From the NCBI GenBank assembly GCA_903919185.1, contig CAIXHF010000054.1, positions 1-33,250 on the forward strand: DNA of 33,250 nt. The letters are read 5' to 3'. This stretch comes from an uncultured Opitutia bacterium. GTDB lineage: Bacteria > Verrucomicrobiota > Verrucomicrobiia > Opitutales > UBA953. Shown here in pieces: positions 10,256 to 18,804 of the stretch. Every line of letters starts with the position of its first letter. Positions within the stretch are counted from its first letter, which is position 1. The notes below the pieces were generated by a model. It was not told the origin of the DNA. It did not search any database and worked only from the letters and a program-made list of their open reading frames with translations. The position numbers and the translations under genes were made by a program.

Positions 10256-13200
10256 TTAGTCGCCGATGAAGGTGACGTCGTCCCACTGGGCCTTGAAGTA
10301 AGGAGCGGTGAGGTCTGGTTCGACGACGAGGGAGTGGTTACCGGCGGCAACAATCACCGTGGATTTACCGTCCTTGAGTTCGAGTGGTTTGCCATCAATC
10401 CAAGCGGCTTTGACGCCCGAGAGAACGAGCGGCTTGGCGGTCGCCGCCGAGGCGGTGAAACGGGCTTCGGCGTACAGTCGTCCAGGATTAAACTCCTTGA
10501 GGAGTTGACCGCCAATCAGCGTGTAGATGGTCGCCGGGGCGCCGGACTTAGCCAAGGCGCCGGGAGGTTGGTCCTGGAAGATCCATGCACGGGCGACGTT
10601 GTTTTTGCTGGTGTCGAAGGGTCCAGGCTTACCGATTTCACCGAGGAAGGCGAAGAGGCTGCGCTTGGGGACGAAGTCGAGGCCGTCCACCAAACCAGCG
10701 GGCATGAGGCTGCCGATGTTTTCACGCTTCACGAGGTTGGCCTTACTGACGGGGAGTTCCACGCCTGGGCCCGGCCGAATGATAATATCGCTGGTCGTTT
10801 CACGGGCCGGGATGCCAGTGAGGACGCTGCCGTCCTTCATGGTAAAGGCGAAGCCGTGGTAGCCTTCCTTTATCTTGGCCGCAGGGTTGAGGACGCTCTC
10901 CACGATGTAGTCAATGGGGGCACTGGCACCGATGCTGGAAAGGTCGGGTCCAAGTTTGCCGCCCGCGCCGCCGATAGCGTGACAGAGCGCGCAGCCGTTC
11001 TTGCGGTAGACGATTTCACCTTCGACTGGATCAGCGCCACGCTTGAGCGCGGCGACCATACCGTTCACTTCGGCGGTGTAGTCACGTGCGCCAGCTTTTG
11101 CGCCAGTGAGCGGGGTGAGGACGTCGACCAGGGCCTTGCCCGTCCGGCCCGAGCCCTTGGCGGCCTGGAGGGCGGTGGCGTAGGTTTCCGCCGTGAGGCC
11201 CTTAGGGAAGTCCTTGGCTAGACGGGCCGCGAAGGCCGCGTGGGTGAAGAGTTCCTGCCAAGTACTGACCGCCTCATTTTTCTTCAGTTGGGCAAACACG
11301 CTTGGTAGCACCTTGAGTGCTTCCGCTGGTGCGTGCACGGAGAGGCCAATCAGGGCGCCACGCCGGACGGAGAGCGGCTGCGTGTCAGCGGAGAGGGCCT
11401 TCAATGCGTTGACGGAAGCCGGTTGGCCGATGTCGCGGAGGGCTTTAAAAGCGAAGTCGCGAGCGGCCGGGTCTTTTTCTTGTCCCGCGAGCTTGGCGAT
11501 TTCGGGAACGGAGGTTGCCAGCTTCCAGGATCCGCTCAAGCGAACCGCGGCCAGACGGAGGTCACGGTTGTCGGATTGGAATAAGGCACCGAGTGCGGCG
11601 AGATCTCCAGTGGGGCGAACGTTGCGCGTGAGGGCGGCGTCGACCAGCGCACCCGCAGCCCGGACGCGGGCCGCCGTTTGCAAGGCATTTTCCTTGGTTA
11701 GTAGTCCGAAGAGTTGGGTGATTTCCGTTTCTGCACCGGCCTTGCCGATGAGTTCGATCCAGGGGCCAGTGCCCGCGGCATCGATGGTCCGTCCCTTGAA
11801 GAGAGCTTGGATGTGCGGGCCGCTCACTACAGGGTCAGCGGTCTTGACGAGTCGGTCCAACTTGGCTTCGCGACCGTTCAGGAGGTCGGGCTGGGCTACG
11901 ATGGCTTTAAACCAGGTCTGGGCGACTTCGTTGCTACTCGTCCAAGCAGCAAAATCTAGGAAGTTGTCTTCTGGGTTGTTGGGGAGGTTGTCGAGGATGG
12001 CGTCCGCCGAAGCGAACGTCCCCACCCGCGCCAAGGCACGATAGGCTTCGAGTTGCACGCGGGGGTTGGCGTGTTTCAGGGTGGCGGCAATCGCAGGAAC
12101 GTCGTTCGTCTGCACCAAGCGGTTGGCCTTGCCGAGCTCGCGGAGGGCGACCTGCACGGTGACGGCATCGGTACTCTTCAGCATGGCCAAGAGTTCGGCG
12201 GAGCTGTCGGTACGACCGCTGAGTAACCAAGCGGCGTGGCGTCGGGTGACTTCATCCTTAGCCCAACCGCTGACGGCTTTTTGGAGCGACGCTTGGTCGA
12301 GGAGCAGGAGTTCGCGGCGGGCCTGTTCGAATTCCCAGCGATTCGCCGAGGTGAGTTTAGCGAGTAAGGCCGCCGGCTTTTGACCAGCGAGGGATTCCCA
12401 GGCAATGGGTTTGCTGGCCGTCGGTGCGATGCGCCAGATGCGGCCGTGTTGCTTGTCGCGGCGAGGGTCGCGGAAATCGACTTCCCCGTGATTGATGATG
12501 GGGTTAGTCCAGTCGGCAATGTAAAGGCCGCCATCGGGGCCCATCGCGACGCCAATGGGGCGGAACGAAGCATCGCTGGTGCGGACAACGTCCGGTTGCG
12601 CGGTGGTGATGAAGCCAGACTTCGGCTTGGCGTCGGCGGTAAAGTCATTGAAGGCGAACCGGACGATGCGGTGGGCGCGGAAGTCATTCGTGATGGCGTT
12701 GCCTTGCCACTCGGCGCCGAAGAGGGGGCTCTGGACAATTTCCAGGCCACAGAACTTCGGGTAAGAACCCGGGCTGATGCTGCTGACCGTCCGGCGGGCG
12801 CCTTCGGTCGCATTGAGAACAGCACCGGGGAAGCCCCAGCTGATGCCGTTACCGTCGGCTCCCGAGGTCAGGAAGGTCTGGCCAGCCAAGTCTTCCTGTT
12901 GTCCCCAAGCGTTAACGAGGCCCTTCGAGTTCACCTCAAGGCGCTCGCTTTCGGGGTCGTAGGCGTAGGCCGCGCCGGAGTTCGCACGGATTAAGCCCCA
13001 CGGGGTTTCGATGTGCGAGTGGATGTAGATCGTTTGGTGGAAATAGAGGCGACCATCGACGCCCCAGTGGAGGGCATGGATGATGTGGTGCGTATCCTCA
13101 GTTCCGAAACCGCTGAACACGATGCGCCGATCGCTCAGCAACCCGTCGGAGCCGGGGTTGGTGAGGTGGAGAAGCTCGGTGCTAGCGCTGATGAAGCAGC

Positions 13201-14569
13201 CGCCCCGGTTATCAGGGGCGACACCAGCGGGGATGAGCAACTTGTCAGCGATGATCCGCGATGATTCCGCGACTCCATCCTTGTTCGTGTCTTCGAGGAG
13301 GATGATCTTATCGTTGCCAGTCGAGGGGCCGAACTTAGCGGCATTTCCTTCCATCTGCGCACCGAGGTCGTCGGGATTAACTTGCGGGTAGGTGTTGGAA
13401 GTCGCGACCCAGAGGCGGCCGCGGGTGTCCCAGTTCATATGGACAGGCTTTTCAAGTAACGGGTTTTCAGCGAAGAGTGTAATCTCGAGGCCCGGCTCGA
13501 GTTTGAAGTCTGGACGAGGCAGCGGAGGGAGCTGCTTAAGTTGGGTTTCCGACTTGGGTTCGGGCGGCAGGGTGCTGGGCTTGCCAGCCGAGATGCCGAT
13601 AGCGTTGGCTTCTGCCTTGTCGACGAGGGGGTCGAACTTCGGAATCTCGACGGCGTTACGGCCTTGTTCGCCCCGACGGAAGCCGAAGATATAGGTATAG
13701 TTGGCGGGGCGGCTACGGTGGAAAAAGAGTGCGTTCTTGCGGAGAATGGCCTCACGGAGCGAAGCCTGCGCGGCGTCTTCCTTGTCCCACTGGCTGGCAT
13801 CGGTCTTCCAACCCAGCTGTTGGGCGAAACTCGTGGCTAAGGCACGGTAGCCGCGGGCGTTTAGGTGCACACCGTTATCGGTTCCTTGCGTGAGCTTGAT
13901 GCCCGCGGTTTGCTGCCATTCGGCGGCGATGAATGGCGCGTTCTTCTCAGCGGCGAGTTCGCGGAGGACTTTTTCATACTCAGCGAGGATGGCGTTGTGT
14001 TCGGCGGGATTGGGTAAGCCCGGCCGAGAAGCGCGAAGGTCTTCATGCTTGATGGGACCGACGAAGACGAAACGCACTTTGCCGCCAGGGCTGGCCGCAG
14101 TGATAAGGTCCATGAGCTGAAGCATCTCTCGGCGGAACTTCGCGGGACTGTGGTCGAGGCCATAGCGCGCTGGGTCGGGGTTGAGGACCGGGTCGTTCTT
14201 GCGATAGGTGAGTTCGTCCAAACTCGCGGCCATGCCGTAGCCGAGGATGGCCACGGTTGGTTTCACGACTGCGAGCTGTTCCTTGAGGCTGTCCACACCC
14301 TTGGCGACGGGATCAAAGCTCGCACGGGAGGCGCCGAGGGGACTGTCGCCGCTATAGCCGAGGTTACGGACGGCGAAGTTACGGCCTGGGAATTCGCGGC
14401 GCATCTTCGTCTCGAGGTAACCGAAGTTATTTTCGCGCTCCATGAGCACGTCGCCGATGAGCAACACGCGATCACCGTCTTGGAGGGTGAGCTTGGCCTC
14501 GGCGTAGGCGGTGAGGGCGCTGGTCAAGAGGCAGGACAGCGTGAGGAACGAGCGCAGGGAAGGACGCAT
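10256..14569 (-). CDS. Secreted SGNH-like / PVC beta-propeller / HEAT / cytochrome c protein
   Basis: This 1437-residue protein has a signal peptide (1-24). Residues about 28-250 form an SGNH/GDSL-hydrolase-like domain: block I reads GDVLMER, so valine sits where the catalytic serine should be, while the block V region keeps NGVHLN. Residues about 350-735 match the PVC-type membrane-bound-dehydrogenase beta-propeller (LWVATSNTYPQ, IADWTNPIINHGEVDFRDPR). HEAT-like helical repeats follow (about 735-1150), then a cytochrome c domain with C1193-A-L-C1196-H1197. A C-terminal beta domain has no clear name. Such proteins are numerous in Verrucomicrobiota and Planctomycetes and are thought to oxidise sugars or other substrates in the periplasm, passing electrons to the heme; the substrate here is unknown. 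It is convergent with the autotransporter. A partial paralogue starts at 30195. Confidence 0.9.
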   Translation of the reverse strand: MRPSLRSFLTLSCLLTSALTAYAEAKLTLQDGDRVLLIGDVLMERENNFGYLETKMRREFPGRNFAVRNLGYSGDSPLGASRASFDPVAKGVDSLKEQLAVVKPTVAILGYGMAASLDELTYRKNDPVLNPDPARYGLDHSPAKFRREMLQLMDLITAASPGGKVRFVFVGPIKHEDLRASRPGLPNPAEHNAILAEYEKVLRELAAEKNAPFIAAEWQQTAGIKLTQGTDNGVHLNARGYRALATSFAQQLGWKTDASQWDKEDAAQASLREAILRKNALFFHRSRPANYTYIFGFRRGEQGRNAVEIPKFDPLVDKAEANAIGISAGKPSTLPPEPKSETQLKQLPPLPRPDFKLEPGLEITLFAENPLLEKPVHMNWDTRGRLWVATSNTYPQVNPDDLGAQMEGNAAKFGPSTGNDKIILLEDTNKDGVAESSRIIADKLLIPAGVAPDNRGGCFISASTELLHLTNPGSDGLLSDRRIVFSGFGTEDTHHIIHALHWGVDGRLYFHQTIYIHSHIETPWGLIRANSGAAYAYDPESERLEVNSKGLVNAWGQQEDLAGQTFLTSGADGNGISWGFPGAVLNATEGARRTVSSISPGSYPKFCGLEIVQSPLFGAEWQGNAITNDFRAHRIVRFAFNDFTADAKPKSGFITTAQPDVVRTSDASFRPIGVAMGPDGGLYIADWTNPIINHGEVDFRDPRRDKQHGRIWRIAPTASKPIAWESLAGQKPAALLAKLTSANRWEFEQARRELLLLDQASLQKAVSGWAKDEVTRRHAAWLLSGRTDSSAELLAMLKSTDAVTVQVALRELGKANRLVQTNDVPAIAATLKHANPRVQLEAYRALARVGTFASADAILDNLPNNPEDNFLDFAAWTSSNEVAQTWFKAIVAQPDLLNGREAKLDRLVKTADPVVSGPHIQALFKGRTIDAAGTGPWIELIGKAGAETEITQLFGLLTKENALQTAARVRAAGALVDAALTRNVRPTGDLAALGALFQSDNRDLRLAAVRLSGSWKLATSVPEIAKLAGQEKDPAARDFAFKALRDIGQPASVNALKALSADTQPLSVRRGALIGLSVHAPAEALKVLPSVFAQLKKNEAVSTWQELFTHAAFAARLAKDFPKGLTAETYATALQAAKGSGRTGKALVDVLTPLTGAKAGARDYTAEVNGMVAALKRGADPVEGEIVYRKNGCALCHAIGGAGGKLGPDLSSIGASAPIDYIVESVLNPAAKIKEGYHGFAFTMKDGSVLTGIPARETTSDIIIRPGPGVELPVSKANLVKRENIGSLMPAGLVDGLDFVPKRSLFAFLGEIGKPGPFDTSKNNVARAWIFQDQPPGALAKSGAPATIYTLIGGQLLKEFNPGRLYAEARFTASAATAKPLVLSGVKAAWIDGKPLELKDGKSTVIVAAGNHSLVVEPDLTAPYFKAQWDDVTFIGD

Positions 14570-14678
14570 GAGATTGGTGGGGTAGGGACGGGTATAGGAC
14601 TTAACCCGTCGGACATAAGACTAAAATGACCCTTGAGGGTTCCAATTATTCCCCCGCCAATATCAGTCTTAAAACCAG
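14570..14678. promoter_or_regulatory. Leader region of the PVC cytochrome gene with two inverted repeats
   Basis: These 109 bp follow trmO and precede the SGNH/PVC gene, both on the minus strand. A perfect 7-bp stem with a 10-nt loop lies at 14587-14593 and 14604-14610 (GACGGGT/ACCCGTC). A second 7-bp pair (TAAGACT at 14616-14622 and AGTCTTA at 14665-14671) brackets a 42-nt interval. They may form leader RNA structure, a weak terminator for trmO, or operator sites. Confidence 0.4.
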
Positions 14679-15491
14679 CTAGTCGACGAACTCGGGCCAC
14701 TTCGCACGGAAAGCCAGCTGGGCATCCTTATCGGGCACTTCCGGGCGGGTGGGGTCGGTCAGGAACTTCAGGGGGAAGGATGGCTTCAGGTGCAGCACCG
14801 TGATGGCCATACCCTCGACCTTGAAGACGGCAAACCAAGCCCCGCAGCCGATATCGAAGAGGTCACCGTGGCGGCTGCGAATGCGGCGCGTGCGGTGCGG
14901 GGTCGGGTCGCGGGTCAAGATCTCGAGCATCCGCTCCGTGAAGTCGATCGACCACGTTTCGCGCAACCAGCGGAGGTGTTCTTCGGCGGCAGGCGTAAAG
15001 GTGACCGCGAAGGCCGGCGGCGCGCTTAGGGCAGCATCCACTTCATCAATCCAACCGGCTCGGGAGTCCGGGAAGGAATCGTAGGCCGGGATGTAAGGCT
15101 TGATATCAAAGACCGGAGTGCCGTCCACGAGGTCGCAGGGGCCGAGGAGTAGCAGGTTCTTCTTAATGCCTAGAAGCTGGACAGGCGTGATGCCGAGCGC
15201 GTTGGGACGATGCGGGGAACGGGTGGCGAAGACGCCGCGCCGTTGGGCTGGGCCGCGTGGCGGGAGGACTTCGGGGCGCCAGTCCTTGTTGCGGTGGAAC
15301 CACCAGAGCAGCCAGATGCGGTCGAAGCCGTCGAGGTCCTTCAGGGCCTTGACGTATTTATCTCCAGGAATGAGTTCGAGAACGTTCGTCTCTGGGAGCT
15401 GTTCGTTCGGCTGGTGGCGGGCGTTGAACTTCAGCGTCTTCCCGCAGCGGATATGGCCAATGGGGCTGAGGGCGAGTTCTTCGGACGACAT
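14679..15491 (-). CDS. trmO: tRNA (N6-threonylcarbamoyladenosine(37)-N6)-methyltransferase TrmO
   Basis: This 270-residue protein belongs to the TsaA/YaeB (TrmO) family, which uses S-adenosylmethionine to methylate t6A37 in tRNA to m6t6A. The N-terminal beta-barrel domain begins ELALSPIGHIRCG. The SAM-binding signature RGVFATRSPHRPNALG is at residues 85-100, followed by DGTPVFDIKPYIPAYDSF. The C-terminal domain (about 155-265) ends with the family-typical pattern of a basic patch, FAVFKVEG and a hydrophobic strand. It is somewhat longer than the E. coli protein (about 235 residues). The gene is divergent from trhO, with 119 bp between the starts, so the two may share a promoter region. Both act on the tRNA anticodon loop. 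Confidence 0.93.
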   Translation of the reverse strand: MSSEELALSPIGHIRCGKTLKFNARHQPNEQLPETNVLELIPGDKYVKALKDLDGFDRIWLLWWFHRNKDWRPEVLPPRGPAQRRGVFATRSPHRPNALGITPVQLLGIKKNLLLLGPCDLVDGTPVFDIKPYIPAYDSFPDSRAGWIDEVDAALSAPPAFAVTFTPAAEEHLRWLRETWSIDFTERMLEILTRDPTPHRTRRIRSRHGDLFDIGCGAWFAVFKVEGMAITVLHLKPSFPLKFLTDPTRPEVPDKDAQLAFRAKWPEFVD

Positions 15492-15610
15492 GACGGGGCG
15501 GTGCAGGACCGATGGGATAGGGGTAGAGACGGGCAGGGGAAAGGCAAGAACAGGGCGAGCGGTGTTTTCGCCTTTGCGTCCGTGACGCTAGGTTCTTTTG
15601 ATGTCGGGGT

Positions 15611-16471
15611 ATGTCCACGGAGGTCATTAATCTATCCTGTTATAAGTTCGCCGCCCTCGATCGCCTCGAGGAGCGCAAGGAAGGGCTGTTGGCCCTCTGC
15701 CGCGAGCAGGGCCTGAAGGGGACTGTCCTGCTGGCCGCCGAAGGGATCAATTTCTTCCTCGCCGGCACGCCGGCTCAGTTAGCGGTCGCTGTGGATTTCA
15801 TCCGCACCTTCCCGGGTTTAGCGGACATCACGCCGAAGGAGAGCCCGAGCTCGCACCAGCCTTTCAAGCGCATGCTCGTGAAGGTGAAGAAGGAAATCAT
15901 TTCCTTTGGCATCGAAGGGGTCGATCCAGTCGGTAAGCCCTCCCCGAAGATTACCGCAACACAACTCAAGGCTTGGCTCGATGAGGGCCGCCCGCTCGTT
16001 CTGCTCGATACGCGTAATGATTACGAAGTCCGCCTCGGAACGTTCAAGGGGGCCTTGCCGGCGGGAGTGGCCAACTTTCGGGATTTTCCTGAAGCGGTTC
16101 GTAAGCTGTCGCCGGAACTTAAATCTCAGCCCGTCGTAATGTTCTGCACCGGCGGTATCCGCTGTGAGAAAGCTGGTCCCTTCATGGAGATGGAGGGCTA
16201 TACCAACATCCTGCAGCTTGATGGCGGTATCCTAAAATATTTTGAGGAAGTCGGCGGTGCCCACTACGACGGAGAATGTTTCGTCTTTGATAACCGCGTC
16301 GGGGTTGGTCCCGATCTCCGCGAGACCGAGTCCGTCATTTGCTTTAACTGCCAAATGCCTCTGACGAAGGCTGACCAACGCCTGCCCGAATACGTTTACG
16401 AGAAGTCGTGTCCGTATTGCATCAACGGCAAGCCCAAGGGGCGCGGCAATACGGCGCAGGCCGGTTGCTAA
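15611..16471 (+). CDS. trhO: tRNA uridine(34) hydroxylase TrhO (rhodanese-like)
   Basis: This 286-residue YceA/TrhO-type protein belongs to the family that makes 5-hydroxyuridine at the tRNA wobble position. It has an N-terminal acylphosphatase-like domain (residues 1-95, with [17 protein letters not shown]) and a rhodanese domain (about 120-220). The active loop reads [11 protein letters not shown], with C179 as the likely catalytic cysteine. The tail carries two CxxC pairs (CFNC and CPYC), a probable zinc knuckle. E. coli TrhO is about 350 residues, so this is a short version without the long C-terminal extension. The ATG at 15611 matches the family start. Its stop codon touches the stop of the HAD gene on the other strand with no gap. 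Confidence 0.93.
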   Translation: MSTEVINLSCYKFAALDRLEERKEGLLALCREQGLKGTVLLAAEGINFFLAGTPAQLAVAVDFIRTFPGLADITPKESPSSHQPFKRMLVKVKKEIISFGIEGVDPVGKPSPKITATQLKAWLDEGRPLVLLDTRNDYEVRLGTFKGALPAGVANFRDFPEAVRKLSPELKSQPVVMFCTGGIRCEKAGPFMEMEGYTNILQLDGGILKYFEEVGGAHYDGECFVFDNRVGVGPDLRETESVICFNCQMPLTKADQRLPEYVYEKSCPYCINGKPKGRGNTAQAGC

Positions 16472-17317
16472 TCACCAGCGTAGTTCCGCTAGGCTCAACC
16501 AAGGGCGGTCGGCACGCTTCGGGAGACGCGGGAGCAACGTCGCGTCGTCTTGGCCGATCATGATACCGGTACGCACGAGAGCACCGTCGAGGGCCGCGTT
16601 GGCTGCACCCAATAGGTCGTGTTCGGGGCTGTCGCCAATGGCGAGCACGGCGGACGGCGGTGGATTCCCTGCGGCGGCGAGGGCGGTGCGGTAGATGTCG
16701 ATGTGCGGCTTGCCGAAGGTGTGCAGTACGGCCCCCGAACGCTCGAGTTCCAAGGCGATGGCACCAGCGGAGGGACGGACCCCTTTGGGCGTCAGCATTT
16801 CGAGGTCAGGGTTGCAGACGGCAATCGTCACGCCGCGGCGAGCCGCACCGAGGAGGTCGCGAATCTGTTGCCGCCAATTACGGTCAGGCTCCTGGCACGC
16901 AGCCAAGATGATGCCGTCGGCCTCATCCGGCCAAGCGGGAGTGAAGCCAAATGAGCCAAAGCCGTAGTCGGCACCGAGTTTGCCGGAGATATGAATCTTG
17001 CCGCCCGTTTGGAAGGCCGGCCCAAGTAAGCCGGCCCGCATGGCGGCTTGCGCAGCGTCGCCCGAAGTCACCACGGCGTCGAGGTGCCGTTCATCAAAGC
17101 CAAAGCCTTTAAGTCGCTCACGGTTGTCATCGCCCGACTTGGCTGAGTTAGACAGCACCACGACCTTTCCGCCGGTGGCACGGTAGCGCTCGAGCGCTTC
17201 GGCTGCATGTGGGTAAGGCGTCTGGCCATCATGGAGCGTGCCGTATTGGTCGACGAGGAGGACGCCGTAGTTTTCGGCGACTTCCGCTAACCCGTTGATA
17301 GTCTGTAAAGTGGTCAT
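16472..17317 (-). CDS. HAD-superfamily subfamily IIA hydrolase (TIGR01459-like)
   Basis: This 281-residue HAD-fold phosphatase-like protein has motif I reading D23-Q-Y-G-T-L-H-D-G. The nucleophile aspartate is present, but the usual second aspartate is tyrosine, as the TIGR01459 subfamily usually has an aromatic residue there. Motif II is VVVLSNSAK and motif IV is AIGDSPEHDLLGA. A large C2-type cap lies between them (about 85-200). The start codon overlaps the stop of the FGGY kinase (ATGA at 17314-17317), so the two are almost certainly cotranscribed and translationally coupled. It may dephosphorylate the kinase product or a toxic side product; this is inferred from context. It is convergent with trhO with zero spacing. 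Confidence 0.88.
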   Translation of the reverse strand: MTTLQTINGLAEVAENYGVLLVDQYGTLHDGQTPYPHAAEALERYRATGGKVVVLSNSAKSGDDNRERLKGFGFDERHLDAVVTSGDAAQAAMRAGLLGPAFQTGGKIHISGKLGADYGFGSFGFTPAWPDEADGIILAACQEPDRNWRQQIRDLLGAARRGVTIAVCNPDLEMLTPKGVRPSAGAIALELERSGAVLHTFGKPHIDIYRTALAAAGNPPPSAVLAIGDSPEHDLLGAANAALDGALVRTGIMIGQDDATLLPRLPKRADRPWLSLAELRW

Positions 17318-18600
17318 GAGAGTTTCAGTTCGTGGCCGAGGGCACGCCAGGCAAGGCGGGCGGTGCCGGCAGCGGCTTCGTCGCTCCAGGCGGCGGCCAG
17401 CGGAACACCCAATTTCTGGGCACGGAGTTTCATCCAGGCTGGATTACGGGAGCCGCCGCCTGCATGACGGACGGAGACGAGCTTGGGGCCGCCCAGTTCG
17501 GCGAGTCGGGCGTAGCCAAGTTGCTCAACCGCGCTGAATCCTTCGAGGATTGCTTGCAGGAAGGTGGCGTCGTCTGCCGGACGCGGCGTTAAGCGTGGGG
17601 CCAGCTGCGCGTCGGCGATAGGGAAGCGTTCGCCCATGGTCGCGAGCGGATAGTAGTCGAGGCCCGTGGGTTGGGTGATGTCGAGGGTTGCGGACAAAGC
17701 GGCGAGTTCCGCTTCGCTGAAAAGTGCGGCCAGGGTTTTGCCGCCACAGTTGGAGGCACCGCCCGCGAGCCATTGGTCACCGAGCCGATGGCTGTAGATA
17801 CCGTATTGAGGCGCGAAGATGGGGCGGTCGCTGAGTAGCTTCAGTACAATAGTCGAACCCAGAGCGCTTGCCCCTTCGCCCACTCGGCTAGCACCACTGG
17901 CAAGGAACGAGGCGCAACCATCCGTCGTTCCGGCGGCGAGGGTGATGCCGGCGGGGATGCCGAGAAAACTTGCGGCGATGGCGTCGATCTTGCCGATGGG
18001 GGTCCCGACTGGGACGACCTTGGGAAGGCGCAAATAGGGTAGACCGAGTGATTCCAGCCAGGCGGGCCAAGCACGTGCGACGGGATCATAACCTGTTTTG
18101 AGCGCGTTATTTTCATCGGCGATGAATTCGTCGGAACCTAGTTTCCGGTTCAGCCAATCGGCTTGGTGCAGGATGCAATGTAGGTTCGGTAAATCCAGCC
18201 AGCCAAGTGCGCGGGCGGCGGGTGAGGTCGCTCCGTGGGCGGCGCTTTCTTGCGGCGCCAGTTGGGCGATGCGTCCGGCGAGGTCGCCCGTATCGGCGTC
18301 GTCATACATCCGACCTGCGGCTAACGGGTTGCTAGATTCATCGACGGGTAGAATTGTCCCAGAAGTTGCATCGAGGGCGACCGCTCGAGCTTGGGATAGG
18401 TCGACTTGCTTGCCGAGCGCTCGGCAGGCGGCCTGCAGTCCGTACCACCAGTCGTCTGGGTGTTGTTCGCGCCGAGTCCCCGTGACCAATGTCGGCGGAA
18501 GTTTAGCCGAACCAGCCCCGAGGATCTGACCACGCGCATCTACGGCCAAGGCGCGAACGCCGCTAGTACCAACATCAAATCCGAGGACGAATCCATGCAT
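17314..18600 (-). CDS. FGGY-family carbohydrate kinase (D-ribulokinase-like)
   Basis: This 428-residue sugar kinase uses ATP to phosphorylate a sugar or polyol in the cytoplasm. The N-terminal phosphate motif is LGFDVGTSGVRALAVD. The central GTTDGCASF contains the likely catalytic base D227. The C-terminal adenosine motif HAGGGSRNPAWMKLRAQ is clear. It is shorter than glycerol or xylulose kinases (about 490-500 residues) and resembles the compact plant/cyanobacterial D-ribulose kinase group, so D-ribulose is my best guess, with moderate confidence. Its stop overlaps the start of the HAD hydrolase by 4 bp. The GATTACA heptamer array lies about 60 bp upstream of its start and could affect its expression. 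Confidence 0.88.
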   Translation of the reverse strand: MHGFVLGFDVGTSGVRALAVDARGQILGAGSAKLPPTLVTGTRREQHPDDWWYGLQAACRALGKQVDLSQARAVALDATSGTILPVDESSNPLAAGRMYDDADTGDLAGRIAQLAPQESAAHGATSPAARALGWLDLPNLHCILHQADWLNRKLGSDEFIADENNALKTGYDPVARAWPAWLESLGLPYLRLPKVVPVGTPIGKIDAIAASFLGIPAGITLAAGTTDGCASFLASGASRVGEGASALGSTIVLKLLSDRPIFAPQYGIYSHRLGDQWLAGGASNCGGKTLAALFSEAELAALSATLDITQPTGLDYYPLATMGERFPIADAQLAPRLTPRPADDATFLQAILEGFSAVEQLGYARLAELGGPKLVSVRHAGGGSRNPAWMKLRAQKLGVPLAAAWSDEAAAGTARLAWRALGHELKLS

Positions 18601-18659
18601 GAAGCACTAGATAGGGGAAGGCGGGGCAAAGGTGCAAGGAGGATGAAGATTGGAGTTTA

Positions 18660-18701
18660 GATTACAGATTACAGATTACAGAGTACAGAGTTCAGATTAC
18701 A
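18660..18701 (+). repeat. Tandem GATTACA-type heptamer array, left arm
   Basis: Six contiguous 7-bp units read GATTACA three times, then GAGTACA, GAGTTCA and GATTACA. The array faces an inverted set at 18765-18792. It lies upstream of the FGGY kinase start and downstream of the DUF5722 gene. Confidence 0.95.
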
Positions 18702-18764
18702 GAGGGACGAGGCAGCGTGAAGTAGAACGATCCTCCTGAGTTCTATAAACGCCTCTTCGCTTTC

Positions 18765-18792
18765 AGTAATCCGTACTCCGTACTCTGTAATC
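18765..18792 (-). repeat. Inverted heptamer array, right arm
   Basis: On the minus strand four contiguous units read GATTACA, GAGTACG, GAGTACG and GATTACT. They are the reverse complement, with small changes, of the 18660-18701 array. Together the arms could form a long imperfect stem around an intervening stretch of about 63 nt. The right arm begins 12 bp past the DUF5722 stop, so a terminator or RNA-stability role is possible. Confidence 0.9.
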
Positions 18793-18804
18793 TACTTTAC
18801 CCCC

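Noticed and set aside
10334-11221. Plus-strand ORF (295 codons) opposite the PVC cytochrome gene
   Set aside because: No domain or signal is seen, and it lies wholly inside a well-supported minus-strand gene.
18660-18792. CRISPR-like array
   Set aside because: Units are 7 bp, contiguous and without spacers, and the two arms are inverted; this is a heptamer tandem repeat.
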